A DNA stretch of 15,667 nt from RGIG4140 sp045532865 (GTDB lineage Bacteria; Pseudomonadota; Alphaproteobacteria; CAAHEQ01; UBA3637): the NCBI GenBank assembly GCA_045532865.1, contig JAZSGT010000055.1, positions 1 to 15,667 on the forward strand, in the 5' to 3' direction. The notes below the pieces were generated by a model. That model did no database searches, was not told where the DNA came from, and saw only the letters and a list, made by a program, of their open reading frames with translations. A program made the position numbers and the translations under genes. Below are positions 1 to 7,069 of the stretch, in pieces; position 1 is the first letter of the stretch; each line of letters opens with the position of its first letter.

Positions 1-1
1 A

Positions 2-421
2 CCGCTTGGCCTCCGACTTGTTTTTAAATCCAAGGGGGAATCAGGGAAATATCTTACTGCGACTCCGCCTTATGGATATATGAAATCAAGCGATGATAAA
101 TACAAATGGATAATAGATGACGAGGCGGCGGTGGTTGTGAAACGGATTTTTAAAATGTGTTTTGATGGAATGGGACCAACAATGATAGCACGACAATTAA
201 AGGAAGAAAAAATTTTAACACCCACTGCATATTGGTATAGCAAGGGAAGAACGTATAAAAAGCCTACAGACCCATTTAACTGGCATGATGATACAATTTC
301 CTGTATATTAGCTAAAAAAGAATATTTGGGGCATACAATAAACTTTAAGACCTATAAGCAATCATATAAAATAAAGAAGAAATGTTTTAATTTTTCTCGT
401 TTTGAGAAGATTGTGGAATAA
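2..421 (+). pseudogene. Truncated large serine recombinase (5' end outside window)
   Basis: The reading frame is open from the left edge, so the first ATG at 80 is internal and not a start. The translation matches what I know of the Recombinase domain of large serine recombinases (Tn4451 TnpX-like): a GESGK stretch, PPYGY, a DDEAAVVVKRIF helix, an IARQL helix, ILTPTAYW, then EYLGHTINFKTYKQSYK. This domain lies after the catalytic N-terminal resolvase domain, which would be outside the window. Homology appears to stop near base 383; the remaining dozen residues are antisense to the 3' end of the neighbouring minus-strand gene. The zinc-ribbon and coiled-coil C-terminus is therefore missing and the enzyme should be non-functional. 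The first 180 bases are clearly more GC-rich than the following genes, which suggests recent import on a conjugative or mobilizable element. Confidence 0.8.
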
Positions 422-3400
422 AACACTCGTTAATGAATTTTACATTTTTATAAGCTTTTTTATAGAGTGATTTAGCTTTGTTGATTTCATTGTTTGATAA
501 CCCTGAAAAACATTGATTTGGTATATCGGGATGAATATATCGAATGGCAGAGTTAACAATAATTGTTTTAAAATGTTCAGAATAGTGAATGACTGAAAGT
601 GGTGTATTTCTTAAAGAAAGAGTTTTTACATTGAGATGCACTGGTGTTGATACAATGTTAGTTGAATCAAGATTTAAATAATCAGATATAAGAGTTTCTG
701 GAATTTCTGAAATTTGAGTTCTTGGGGCATCAATGGATTTAGCTCTCAAGTTATTAGGGAGTTTTTTTATTTGGCTATCCATTAGATTAATGTTTTGTGC
801 AACCAAGAAGTCTGAAAGTTCTTCAATACTGGAATTGCTGGCATCTAAGTTTTTAAATTGAACAGACGAATCTAGTTTTTTGATTTTTTTACAGTGGCTG
901 ATGATTAAGTTTTCAGTTGAAATGTGTTGTAAATTTTGAACAGGGCTTCCAGCAATGTTTATTTTTTTTGAGGCTGAAAAATAAGGTTGAATTGTGGTTA
1001 AATTTGGGCAGTTAATTGCTTCAAAAATATTTGTTTTTAATGAGGCTGGAACAGATGAAATTTGAGTGTTTGAACAAATAAGATTATCAACTGTGATATC
1101 CTCCTGTAATTGATTTAAAGGGGTTTTGCTTACATTACAAGTAGAGGCAGTGAAGCCTTTTGGAAGAGATTCAATTTTGCTGTTTTCTAAAAAAATGGTA
1201 TCAATTTTGAAGTGCTCAGGTAAATGTGTTATGCCAGAATTTTGAGCTAATAATTTTGAAATTTTGCAATCGGCGGGAAGTGTTTTTATGTTTTTACAAT
1301 TAATTAAATAAACAGTTTTTGTCTCAATGGGTGGCAATGTTTGAATGGCTGAACCGGCTAATGTTAATTGTTTTGAAACAATAAGATCTTGGGGCAAAGA
1401 TTTTAGATTTGAACAGATAGAAGCATTTAGTTCTTCAAAAGAAAGGCCATTTGGAAGACTTCCTATAGGTGTTCCTTCAATGTTTAATTTTTTAATTTGA
1501 ATATTTGGTTCAATCTCAACAAGTGGTGTCTTGCTTAAATTAACTTCATCAATTGAGGTTCCTTTTGGAATTTTTGTAATAAAACTTTCATTTGCAATAA
1601 ATGAGGTTGCTTTTAAATTTTTTGGTATAGATTCAAGTCCTGAATTTGCTGCTTGAAAGTGTGTAAATTGAATGCTTTTATCAAGTCGTTTTAAATGAAT
1701 AGCTCCTGTTGCTATGATTGTATGCGTATTAAGTGCAGGTAAGGATGAAATACCACTAAAACAGATATTTAATTTTGTTTTAACGTTTAAATCTGATGGT
1801 AATGTTTTTAATGATCTGCATCCATAGGCCTCTAATATTTGTAATGAAATATTTGGAATAGTTGAAACTTTTGTATGTGAAATATTTAAAATATTTGCCT
1901 TTAAATCTGGTGCAACACTTGCAAGGTGTGTATTGCAAGCATTAACTTCTTTTGCTTTTATTCCTAAAGGCATATCAAAATCTTTATGAGAGTCCTTAAA
2001 TATGATTTTATCATCTATGATAATTCCTTGAGGAAATGTTTTTAATTTAAATGTTTCTGGTTCTAAAATAGATAAAGATTGAACCTTTATTGGTTCTGAT
2101 GGGATATTTAATACGTGTCCATCAAGTGTAAGTGAATTTGCTTCTAAAGGTCTTAAATGAATGTTTTGAATGCCAGATATATCAATATTGTCTACTTTAA
2201 CAATATTATTTGATTCAAATTGATAAGAAATGCCATTGTGTGTTAAATAAGTAATCAGATTGTCCTTATCCCTTTTGTCATAAATTTGATAGGTTGAATC
2301 AAGTTGATCAAGATATAATGGGGCAGAAACCATAAAAGTTCCTTGAGATTTTGTATTGTTTAAATGATTAAGAACAACTTCTTCTAATATTTTGATAAAA
2401 GAGGGATTTTGAATTCCGTATACTTTGTCGATTTTATAAATTCGTTCAACTTCTTTGGGATTTAAAACAAAATCATTATCATCTAAATGGGCTGTGTGTT
2501 GCTGTATGAAATCGGTTCTTTCTTGCTCTAATCTTTTATAATCAGGTGAAAGAAGTTTACTTAATTTGAATTGAGGCAGTTCCAGTGTTTTTCCCAAACC
2601 CTCAAAATAAACATCTCTTTCTCGTAAAGTTTTGGCTGTTTCAAAAGGTTTTAATACAGCGCGAGCAAGTTTTTTTTGTGGATTTTGGCTATTCACACCA
2701 TAGGCAATGATAGAGCCAGCTCCAATTTGCATGAAAATGTCTTGAAAATAACTCCCATCAACAGACATGCAACTTTCCCAATTTGAAAAAGTAGACATTG
2801 TGGAAATATCATTTGCACGTGTTGATAGAATGATTAAGTCAATGCTTTCTTCATCAATGGTATTGGATGAAGTTTTTATACGCATTGAATGTAAGTCAGT
2901 TCTAAATTTTTTTAATTTGTTGGCAATTGATTCTAAAGCAAAAAGGAGAATGGCTTTGTCTTTTGCCTGATAGCTAATTAAGTGTCTTAAAAAAACAGTA
3001 TCTAAGTGACAAGGTGGAAAATCTTTTTTCTTTTTAAAACGGCTAAAATAAAGCCCAAGTTTTTTATCGTTAGGTATTTTGCTTATAAATCGATAAAATA
3101 GGGACAGTAATTCTTTATTGTTTTTTAAAATGTTTAAAAAATGATGACAGTCTTTTTCCCAATTAAGCAATTTGCTAACAGGCTTCATTGGTTGGTTTTG
3201 AACAAGCCAAAAGCGTTTGATGGAAGGTTTGTTTTCTTGAAGTACTTTTTTTGTTGTTGCTGTTTCAGTCTTAATTGAAAAACGTTCTTCTTTTGGTAGA
3301 GGAAAATTTAAATAATCAATAATATCTTGCATCAATTCTGTTTCAGACAAAATGGGATTTGTATGAATATAAATTCGATTGTCTTCTTGAAGGATTTTTG

Positions 3401-3770
3401 GAAATTCAATACCATATAAATTTCTTCTTAAAAGGCCAAGTTTTTCTAATGGATGTAGTTTGCTTCTTGCTTTTATAGCCTCTTTTTTTATAGATGAAAT
3501 GACCGAGGAAACGTCATCCATTGTTTCAGACAAAAGAATCTGTGCAAGATATACAAGAGTGTTAATATTGTATTTAGTACAAAGTACAAGTGCTTTTGTC
3601 ATTTGTTCTAAAATTAAATTTTTTGGAAGTTGTGGAGGATAACATTCACTGTATTTGTTAAAAAAGGCAAGAGCTTCTTCTTTGAATTTTTGATAAGCCT
3701 TTTTATAAACGATGGCAACTTCGTCATTTGAGAGAATGTGATAATTTTGAATCTCATTTTTTTGAGACAT
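387..3770 (-). CDS. Large leucine-rich-repeat protein with helical N-terminal domain
   Basis: This 1127-aa protein has no signal peptide or obvious membrane segment. Residues 1-310 are mostly charged and helical. Residues 311-380 hold a distinct motif (DIIL-like strand, then STRANDISTMSTF and NWESCM, then GSIIAYGV and ARAVLKPF) that resembles a conserved segment I recall from uncharacterised phage and bacterial proteins. Residues about 570-1085 are a long series of 20-23-residue leucine-rich repeats of the bacterial IxxLPxxL type (YopM/IpaH-like), with recurring N-C-x-x-[LI] and T-x-I-x-x-[LIV]-P positions. A short helix at 1091-1111 closes the array. LRR arrays of this kind bind proteins, and in pathogens are often effectors; that role here is inference. 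No catalytic C-terminal domain such as the IpaH ligase is visible. The start is supported by GGAG at 3776-3779, five bases upstream. The gene ends at a junction with a recombinase remnant. Confidence 0.85.
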   Translation of the reverse strand: MSQKNEIQNYHILSNDEVAIVYKKAYQKFKEEALAFFNKYSECYPPQLPKNLILEQMTKALVLCTKYNINTLVYLAQILLSETMDDVSSVISSIKKEAIKARSKLHPLEKLGLLRRNLYGIEFPKILQEDNRIYIHTNPILSETELMQDIIDYLNFPLPKEERFSIKTETATTKKVLQENKPSIKRFWLVQNQPMKPVSKLLNWEKDCHHFLNILKNNKELLSLFYRFISKIPNDKKLGLYFSRFKKKKDFPPCHLDTVFLRHLISYQAKDKAILLFALESIANKLKKFRTDLHSMRIKTSSNTIDEESIDLIILSTRANDISTMSTFSNWESCMSVDGSYFQDIFMQIGAGSIIAYGVNSQNPQKKLARAVLKPFETAKTLRERDVYFEGLGKTLELPQFKLSKLLSPDYKRLEQERTDFIQQHTAHLDDNDFVLNPKEVERIYKIDKVYGIQNPSFIKILEEVVLNHLNNTKSQGTFMVSAPLYLDQLDSTYQIYDKRDKDNLITYLTHNGISYQFESNNIVKVDNIDISGIQNIHLRPLEANSLTLDGHVLNIPSEPIKVQSLSILEPETFKLKTFPQGIIIDDKIIFKDSHKDFDMPLGIKAKEVNACNTHLASVAPDLKANILNISHTKVSTIPNISLQILEAYGCRSLKTLPSDLNVKTKLNICFSGISSLPALNTHTIIATGAIHLKRLDKSIQFTHFQAANSGLESIPKNLKATSFIANESFITKIPKGTSIDEVNLSKTPLVEIEPNIQIKKLNIEGTPIGSLPNGLSFEELNASICSNLKSLPQDLIVSKQLTLAGSAIQTLPPIETKTVYLINCKNIKTLPADCKISKLLAQNSGITHLPEHFKIDTIFLENSKIESLPKGFTASTCNVSKTPLNQLQEDITVDNLICSNTQISSVPASLKTNIFEAINCPNLTTIQPYFSASKKINIAGSPVQNLQHISTENLIISHCKKIKKLDSSVQFKNLDASNSSIEELSDFLVAQNINLMDSQIKKLPNNLRAKSIDAPRTQISEIPETLISDYLNLDSTNIVSTPVHLNVKTLSLRNTPLSVIHYSEHFKTIIVNSAIRYIHPDIPNQCFSGLSNNEINKAKSLYKKAYKNVKFINECFIPQSSQNEKN

Positions 3771-3801
3771 TTGTGCTCCATTTAATCAAAAAAAGTGCCT
3801 C

Positions 3802-3807
3802 ATTATA
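3802..3807 (-). promoter_or_regulatory. Probable -10 box for the LRR gene
   Basis: On the minus strand the sequence reads TATAAT, a perfect -10 consensus, 31 bases upstream of the start codon. No good -35 hexamer sits at 16-18 bases, so the promoter may be weak or activator-dependent. Confidence 0.4.
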
Positions 3808-3865
3808 TCATAAAAAGAGTGCTAAGTAAATATATTTTTAAATATATTTTAGTAAAAGTAGCCAA

Positions 3866-3885
3866 AATTATGATGCTTCATAATT
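3866..3885 (-). terminator. Weak AT-rich hairpin downstream of the subtilisin-like gene
   Basis: AATTATGA and TCATAATT form a perfect 8-bp stem around a 4-base loop, 33 bases past the stop of the minus-strand gene ending at 3918. The minus-strand transcript continues TTGG after the stem, so there is only a short U tract, and the stem has a single G-C pair. It could equally be an operator for the LRR gene. Confidence 0.25.
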
Positions 3886-3917
3886 CAAAAGTGTGAAAAA
3901 AGATTTTTGTTAGAATG

Positions 3918-5435
3918 CTATTTTGAGTTTTGAATTCTTCGAACTGATTTTTGTTGAGCTATATAGTGTTCTTGGACTTTAGTTCTGAGTCTTTCAATAA
4001 CCTCGTTGTCCACTACATACCCACCATACAGACCATTTTTGTCAGAGGCTGGTTTAAACTTCTTATTTCCAAAATCTTCACAAGATTTTTTTAATGTTTG
4101 TATAAATGTTTTCATATTAATGGTTGGGTTGATGCTTCTGGCTTGTAAGAATACACCAGCCATTGATGGAACAAGGGAACTAATGCCACCTCGATTCTCT
4201 TCATTATACATTTCATTGTTTGTTTTGTAAGATTTTGGGAAACAAATTTTTTGATTTGGAAAAAGAAATGTGTCTTCAGCAGAAAGTGTTTTTGGTCGCC
4301 TTGAATCTTCGTTCCCCGTGTTAATCGTTCCATCTTGATTAAGACCATGTACTTCAATGCCGTAATCTTTTGCCATATCCACACTAAAAAAGGGGATATT
4401 TTTTGCTTTAAAATTCTCTTTTATTTTTGTGTAGTTTTGGTATATTTCTTTACCTTCTTCAAGAAGGGGTGCAAATTCTGGTTTTTGGAAATGTGGAAAC
4501 TCATCTTTATCTTTGTCATATTCTAATGCTTTAGATCCTTCTAAAAGAATTTGAGACATATATTGAAATTCTTCTTCGGTAATGTTTTTTTTAATTATTG
4601 GCTTATTAATATGTTTTTGCATGGCTTTTATATAATTTTGCCAAGCAGCTTGAACACTTTCATCTTTAAATCTTTCTCTATGATGAGTGGGGCTACCTTT
4701 TGTTCCCAATTCTTGACCTTTCCTTTTCATAAGAGTTATTATTTTTTCATCCATAATTTTATTTTCTTGAAAATAAGTGCGTTCTGTATCTTTAAATTCT
4801 TTTCCAGAAGATTTTAATTTCTGTTTTTTATCAATATCTTTTTGTTTCAATATGTTAGCAGGTGTTAAAATGAGCCCAATGGTCTTGTCTAACATTTCAA
4901 TTTCCATTAATTGGGAATTATTTAATTCTTCGATAGAATCAGACATGGAAATGGCATCTAACTTTATTTCTCTATTTTTTGTTTTTTCGTATATATGATT
5001 TAAAAAATCTGCACGTGTTTTTTTACTTTCCATAAAGCCCTTCATTATAGAAAAAAGAGTTGTATCTGGATTTTTTTCTTCAACCTTATCTGTAAGATAA
5101 GAATAAAGAATCTTTGTTCCTTCTGGCGCTGTTCCGATAGTTTTTTGAGATTGTTCAGTGTTCCCCACTTTTTCTTGAAGATCAGTTGATAGAGTGAATG
5201 TATCTGAATGATTCTGTGAATAAGGTATTTCTATATTTCCCACAAGACGGTTAAGTACAAGGGCGCCATGGTCAATAGACGTTCTGTTTACACCTTCATC
5301 AGGTCTTATAGGAAACCCTTTTTTAGGAAGATCTTGGTCAAATTTCCAACTTTCAATTTCTGTTTTTGGATTATAAGCTTTATGTTCAAAAGTTGCGAAA
5401 TTTTCTACGACAAGAACAGTGCTGGTATTGAGCAT
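3918..5435 (-). CDS. Divergent subtilisin-like (S8-type) protein, possibly inactive
   Basis: This 505-aa cytoplasmic-looking protein has no signal peptide. Three regions resemble subtilase active-site motifs. An N-terminal strand STVLVVENF (residues 5-13) sits where the catalytic Asp is expected, with Glu11 in its place. DHG at 55-57 resembles the His motif (HGxxV). GISSLVP at 417-423 aligns with the GTSMAAP serine motif, making Ser419 the candidate nucleophile, and is followed by a helix and a NPTI segment as in subtilases. AISMSD (161-166) may be the substrate-binding strand. No clear oxyanion-hole Asn motif is visible. Residues about 190-340 form a Lys/Glu-rich helical insertion, making the protein larger than a minimal domain. 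AAAGGAGA at 5442-5449 fixes the start; the stop is TAG. Function could be a protease, an inactive homologue or an effector; the fold assignment is by motif only. Confidence 0.6.
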   Translation of the reverse strand: MLNTSTVLVVENFATFEHKAYNPKTEIESWKFDQDLPKKGFPIRPDEGVNRTSIDHGALVLNRLVGNIEIPYSQNHSDTFTLSTDLQEKVGNTEQSQKTIGTAPEGTKILYSYLTDKVEEKNPDTTLFSIMKGFMESKKTRADFLNHIYEKTKNREIKLDAISMSDSIEELNNSQLMEIEMLDKTIGLILTPANILKQKDIDKKQKLKSSGKEFKDTERTYFQENKIMDEKIITLMKRKGQELGTKGSPTHHRERFKDESVQAAWQNYIKAMQKHINKPIIKKNITEEEFQYMSQILLEGSKALEYDKDKDEFPHFQKPEFAPLLEEGKEIYQNYTKIKENFKAKNIPFFSVDMAKDYGIEVHGLNQDGTINTGNEDSRRPKTLSAEDTFLFPNQKICFPKSYKTNNEMYNEENRGGISSLVPSMAGVFLQARSINPTINMKTFIQTLKKSCEDFGNKKFKPASDKNGLYGGYVVDNEVIERLRTKVQEHYIAQQKSVRRIQNSK

Positions 5436-5458
5436 TTTTTATCTCCTTTTCTAATAAA

Positions 5459-5487
5459 AGGATATTTGTTTTTTTAGAAGTTATCAA
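5459..5487 (-). promoter_or_regulatory. Promoter of the subtilisin-like gene
   Basis: Minus-strand TTGATA (5482-5487) and TATCCT (5459-5464) are separated by 17 bases. The expected transcription start lies about 15-20 bases upstream of the start codon, leaving a short leader that holds the AAAGGAGA ribosome binding site. Confidence 0.55.
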
Positions 5488-5572
5488 TTGAAATTTTACA
5501 AAAGGTTATAAAAAAAGATGGTTTTCTTTTGTTTTATAAAAATTGGCAAGAAAAGAGAAAAGGCAAAAACGA

Positions 5573-6025
5573 TTAGGTGTTTAAAAAATCATTTATAACT
5601 TGGGTATTGGATTTAAAAAGCTCTTTTAAGTTGTCATAAGAAAGTGTTTCAACAACCTTGTCAAAATCAACCCAGATAAGGTCATGCTTCAAATCTTCTT
5701 CAATTATTTGAGTTGTAGGTCCTTTGTCTTTTGCTAAAAACCAATGAACCGTAATGTGCTTTCCTTTTTTTGAAAGGTATTTTTGAATTTGAAGAGATGT
5801 TAAAATTTCAACATCTCTTTGGGTTTCTTCGATGGTTTCTCTTTTGGCGCATTCAAGAAGGGTTTCATTTTCTTCTTGATGCCCTTTTGGAAATGAAAAA
5901 TCTTGCTGTTTTTTGCGATAAATTATCCCAATTTTTTTTGAGGTTGTGTTAATTAAAATCGAACCTGCTTTGTTAACACAAGTAGCTGATTTTTCATTTT
6001 TTATGGAGGTATTAAAACTATACAT
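5573..6025 (-). CDS. Nudix hydrolase
   Basis: This 150-aa protein is the usual length for a single-domain Nudix enzyme. The Nudix box is Gly48, five residues, Glu54, seven residues, then RETIEE at 62-67, giving the metal-binding REuxEE core. The Gly that normally follows (GX5EX7REUXEEXGU) is Gln69. It is preceded by FSFPKG (43-48), typical of MutT/Ap4A-hydrolase-like members. The enzymes hydrolyse nucleoside diphosphates linked to another group; the substrate cannot be read from sequence. No ribosome binding site precedes the ATG, and the first possible transcription start lies nearly at the ATG itself, so translation may be leaderless. No other in-frame ATG lies between this start and the fold. 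Confidence 0.85.
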   Translation of the reverse strand: MYSFNTSIKNEKSATCVNKAGSILINTTSKKIGIIYRKKQQDFSFPKGHQEENETLLECAKRETIEETQRDVEILTSLQIQKYLSKKGKHITVHWFLAKDKGPTTQIIEEDLKHDLIWVDFDKVVETLSYDNLKELFKSNTQVINDFLNT

Positions 6026-6031
6026 AATTGA

Positions 6032-6060
6032 AAGCTATCATTATGTGTAATGTGTGTCAA
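6032..6060 (-). promoter_or_regulatory. Possible promoter of the Nudix gene
   Basis: Minus-strand TTGACA (6055-6060) is a perfect -35 hexamer. At 17 bases the -10 is TAGCTT (6032-6037), only half matching consensus. If used, transcription would begin at or within a few bases of the ATG at 6025, giving a leaderless mRNA. Confidence 0.4.
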
Positions 6061-6161
6061 TAGTTTTTTATTCTTGTAAATTTAGGACCACCTTCGGTGT
6101 CGTTCGCTTTGCTCACCGAACCCACTTTAACGTGGCTTCTTCTCTCCACTCTTATCCTTAT

Positions 6162-6187
6162 AAAAAAGCTCCCAAAAGGGAGCTTTT
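6162..6187 (-). terminator. Rho-independent terminator, copy 1
   Basis: AAAAGCTCCC (6164-6173) and GGGAGCTTTT (6178-6187) form a perfect 10-bp stem with a 4-base loop; the minus-strand transcript then has a run of six U. It is a duplicate of the tRNA terminator at 6321-6346 and would also stop transcripts on the minus strand before the Nudix promoter. Confidence 0.85.
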
Positions 6188-6190
6188 AAA

Positions 6191-6209
6191 TGGCGGATAG
6201 GGTGGGATT
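6191..6209 (-). pseudogene. tRNA-Ser 3' fragment
   Basis: These 19 bases equal the 3' end of the intact tRNA-Ser at 6350-6440 (part of the T arm, the acceptor 3' strand, discriminator G and CCA). Without the remaining three quarters it cannot fold as a tRNA. Such a partial copy beside an intact tRNA is what integration at a tRNA 3' end leaves behind, although here only 159 bases separate the two. Confidence 0.8.
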
Positions 6210-6243
6210 GCTCAAAACAAGTTTTTCGTCCTCACCTACGTTC

Positions 6244-6368
6244 GGACCACCTTCGGTGTCGTTCGCTTTGCTCACCGAACCCACTTTAACGTGGCTTCTT
6301 CTCTCCACTCTTATCCTTATAAAAAAGCTCCCAAAAGGGAGCTTTTAAATGGCGGATAGGGTGGGATT
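6244..6368. repeat. 125-bp direct repeat, copy 2 (overlaps the tRNA-Ser 3' end)
   Basis: This is the second copy of the repeat at 6085-6209. Here the tRNA portion continues into the complete gene, so this is probably the ancestral location. The identity ends inside the T arm at 6368, where the sequence continues CG in the tRNA and GC in copy 1. Confidence 0.95.
6321..6346 (-). terminator. Rho-independent terminator of tRNA-Ser
   Basis: This is the same 10-bp GC-containing stem and U run as copy 1. It begins three bases beyond the encoded CCA of the tRNA, so it ends the tRNA transcript. Confidence 0.9.
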
Positions 6369-6440
6369 CGAACCCACGTTAGGCTTTAGACCTAAACACA
6401 CTTTCCAGGCGTGCGCCTTCAACCACTCGGCCACCTATCC
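6350..6440 (-). tRNA. tRNA-Ser(GGA)
   Basis: The minus strand folds as a class II tRNA. The acceptor is GGATAGG paired with CCTATCC, discriminator G, and CCA is encoded. The anticodon stem is CACGC/GTGTG around the loop CTGGAAA, giving anticodon GGA (reads UCC and UCU). A long variable arm has a TTAGG/CCTAA stem, and the T arm is GTGGG-TTCGAAT-CCCAC. The 91-nt length and long variable arm are typical for serine. Confidence 0.97.
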
Positions 6441-6451
6441 ATAGTTAAAAG

Positions 6452-6480
6452 CTTATAACCATATTTTAATTAAAATGCAA
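6452..6480 (-). promoter_or_regulatory. Promoter of tRNA-Ser
   Basis: Minus-strand TTGCAT (6475-6480) and TATAAG (6452-6457) are spaced by 17 bases, about 11 bases upstream of the mature tRNA 5' end. Confidence 0.7.
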
Positions 6481-6507
6481 GTAAAAAATGCAATCGATTA
6501 AATTTTA

Positions 6508-6981
6508 TTATGCTCGACCCGTATTGGTTGCAGGGATGACGGTGTTTGTTCCTTGTTGAGAATTATTGTCTGTGTTTTCAGGGGTTTGTGTTCCTGCATC
6601 TGCTAAACTTTGATTTGCATTGGCAGGTTGTTCCGTTTTTTTGTTAAAATCGACATTGCTTGCAAGAGTATTAACAGCTGAAGCATTGCTGTCGCCTAAT
6701 AACTTGGCAATTGTATAACCAAGGGCGCCACCTACAAGCGCTGCAATAAGAAGCAAAATCCAATCTTTATTTCTATCCCACCATGTTTCTTTTGTGTTGT
6801 TATTCTTTTGAGCAGCAGCTGCTTGTCTTTCTTTTTCAAGATCTTCAGCTGTTTTACCATCTGCATTAACAGGTTTGCCTTGTGGAACATATGGTTTTGA
6901 AGGATTTTGTGTTTGAGCAGGTGCTCCTTGAGGGGGAGTGGTAGTGTTTGTTGGTGTTGGTTGTGTTTGTGTCCCTGTCAT
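6508..6981 (-). CDS. Single-pass membrane protein with Trp-rich pre-membrane motif (short paralogue)
   Basis: This 157-aa protein is of no family I recognise. Residues 1-35 are Thr/Pro/Gln-rich and probably disordered, 44-60 form a charged Ala-rich helix, and 74-95 are a membrane helix preceded by ETWWDRNKDW. Residues 97-157 are Asn/Gln/Thr-rich and end in NTGRA. There is no cleavable signal peptide; the helix is a mid-protein anchor. The pre-helix Trp motif matches that in the proteins at 7552-8421 and 8582-9499, so the three are probably paralogues with divergent outer parts. AAGGGAGC at 6988-6995 supports the start. It has its own strong promoter. Confidence 0.85.
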   Translation of the reverse strand: MTGTQTQPTPTNTTTPPQGAPAQTQNPSKPYVPQGKPVNADGKTAEDLEKERQAAAAQKNNNTKETWWDRNKDWILLLIAALVGGALGYTIAKLLGDSNASAVNTLASNVDFNKKTEQPANANQSLADAGTQTPENTDNNSQQGTNTVIPATNTGRA

Positions 6982-7016
6982 TTTATTGCTCCCTTAATTT
7001 TTTTTACTCTTTATCT

Positions 7017-7045
7017 AGTATACCACATTTTTTTAAATTTGTCAA
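7017..7045 (-). promoter_or_regulatory. Strong promoter of the short membrane paralogue
   Basis: Minus-strand TTGACA (7040-7045) and TATACT (7017-7022) with a 17-base spacer differ from consensus at one position only. This promoter separates the gene from the upstream 106-aa gene. Confidence 0.8.
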
Positions 7046-7069
7046 AAAAAGTTAAAAAGAAAAAAAATA

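Larger units (their letters stand above)
6085..6209. repeat. 125-bp direct repeat, copy 1 (carries a tRNA-Ser 3' fragment)
   Basis: By eye this is identical to 6244-6368, offset 159 bases. It contains a TTCGGTG/CACCGAA inverted repeat (6093-6099 and 6114-6120), a CCAC/GTGG hairpin (6122-6135), a strong terminator hairpin (6162-6187) and, at 6191-6209, the last 19 bases of tRNA-Ser including CCA. The tRNA's 5' part is absent here, and 34 unrelated bases (6210-6243) separate the copies. Confidence 0.95.

Noticed and set aside
2767..2970. Plus-strand open frames inside the LRR, subtilisin-like, membrane-protein and amidase genes (for example 2767-2970, 7754-8038, 12388-12678)
   Set aside because: They are antisense to well-supported genes, have no convincing ribosome binding sites and encode no recognisable protein.
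3828..3850. AAATATATTTT repeated twice upstream of the LRR gene
   Set aside because: It is low-complexity AT sequence of a kind expected by chance in this DNA, with no further support for an operator.
5445..5461. CCTTTT/AAAAGG hairpin that could mask the ribosome binding site of the subtilisin-like gene
   Set aside because: The CCTTTT arm overlaps the predicted -10 box (TATCCT), so it would not be part of the mRNA.
6085..6368. Simple tandem duplication as the origin of the 125-bp repeats
   Set aside because: The 34 bases after copy 1 do not match the sequence after copy 2, which a plain tandem duplication would require.
6508..6530. IPATNTG near the C-terminus of the 157-aa protein as a sortase-type sorting signal
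   Set aside because: It does not match LPxTG spacing, and there is no hydrophobic segment and basic tail after it.
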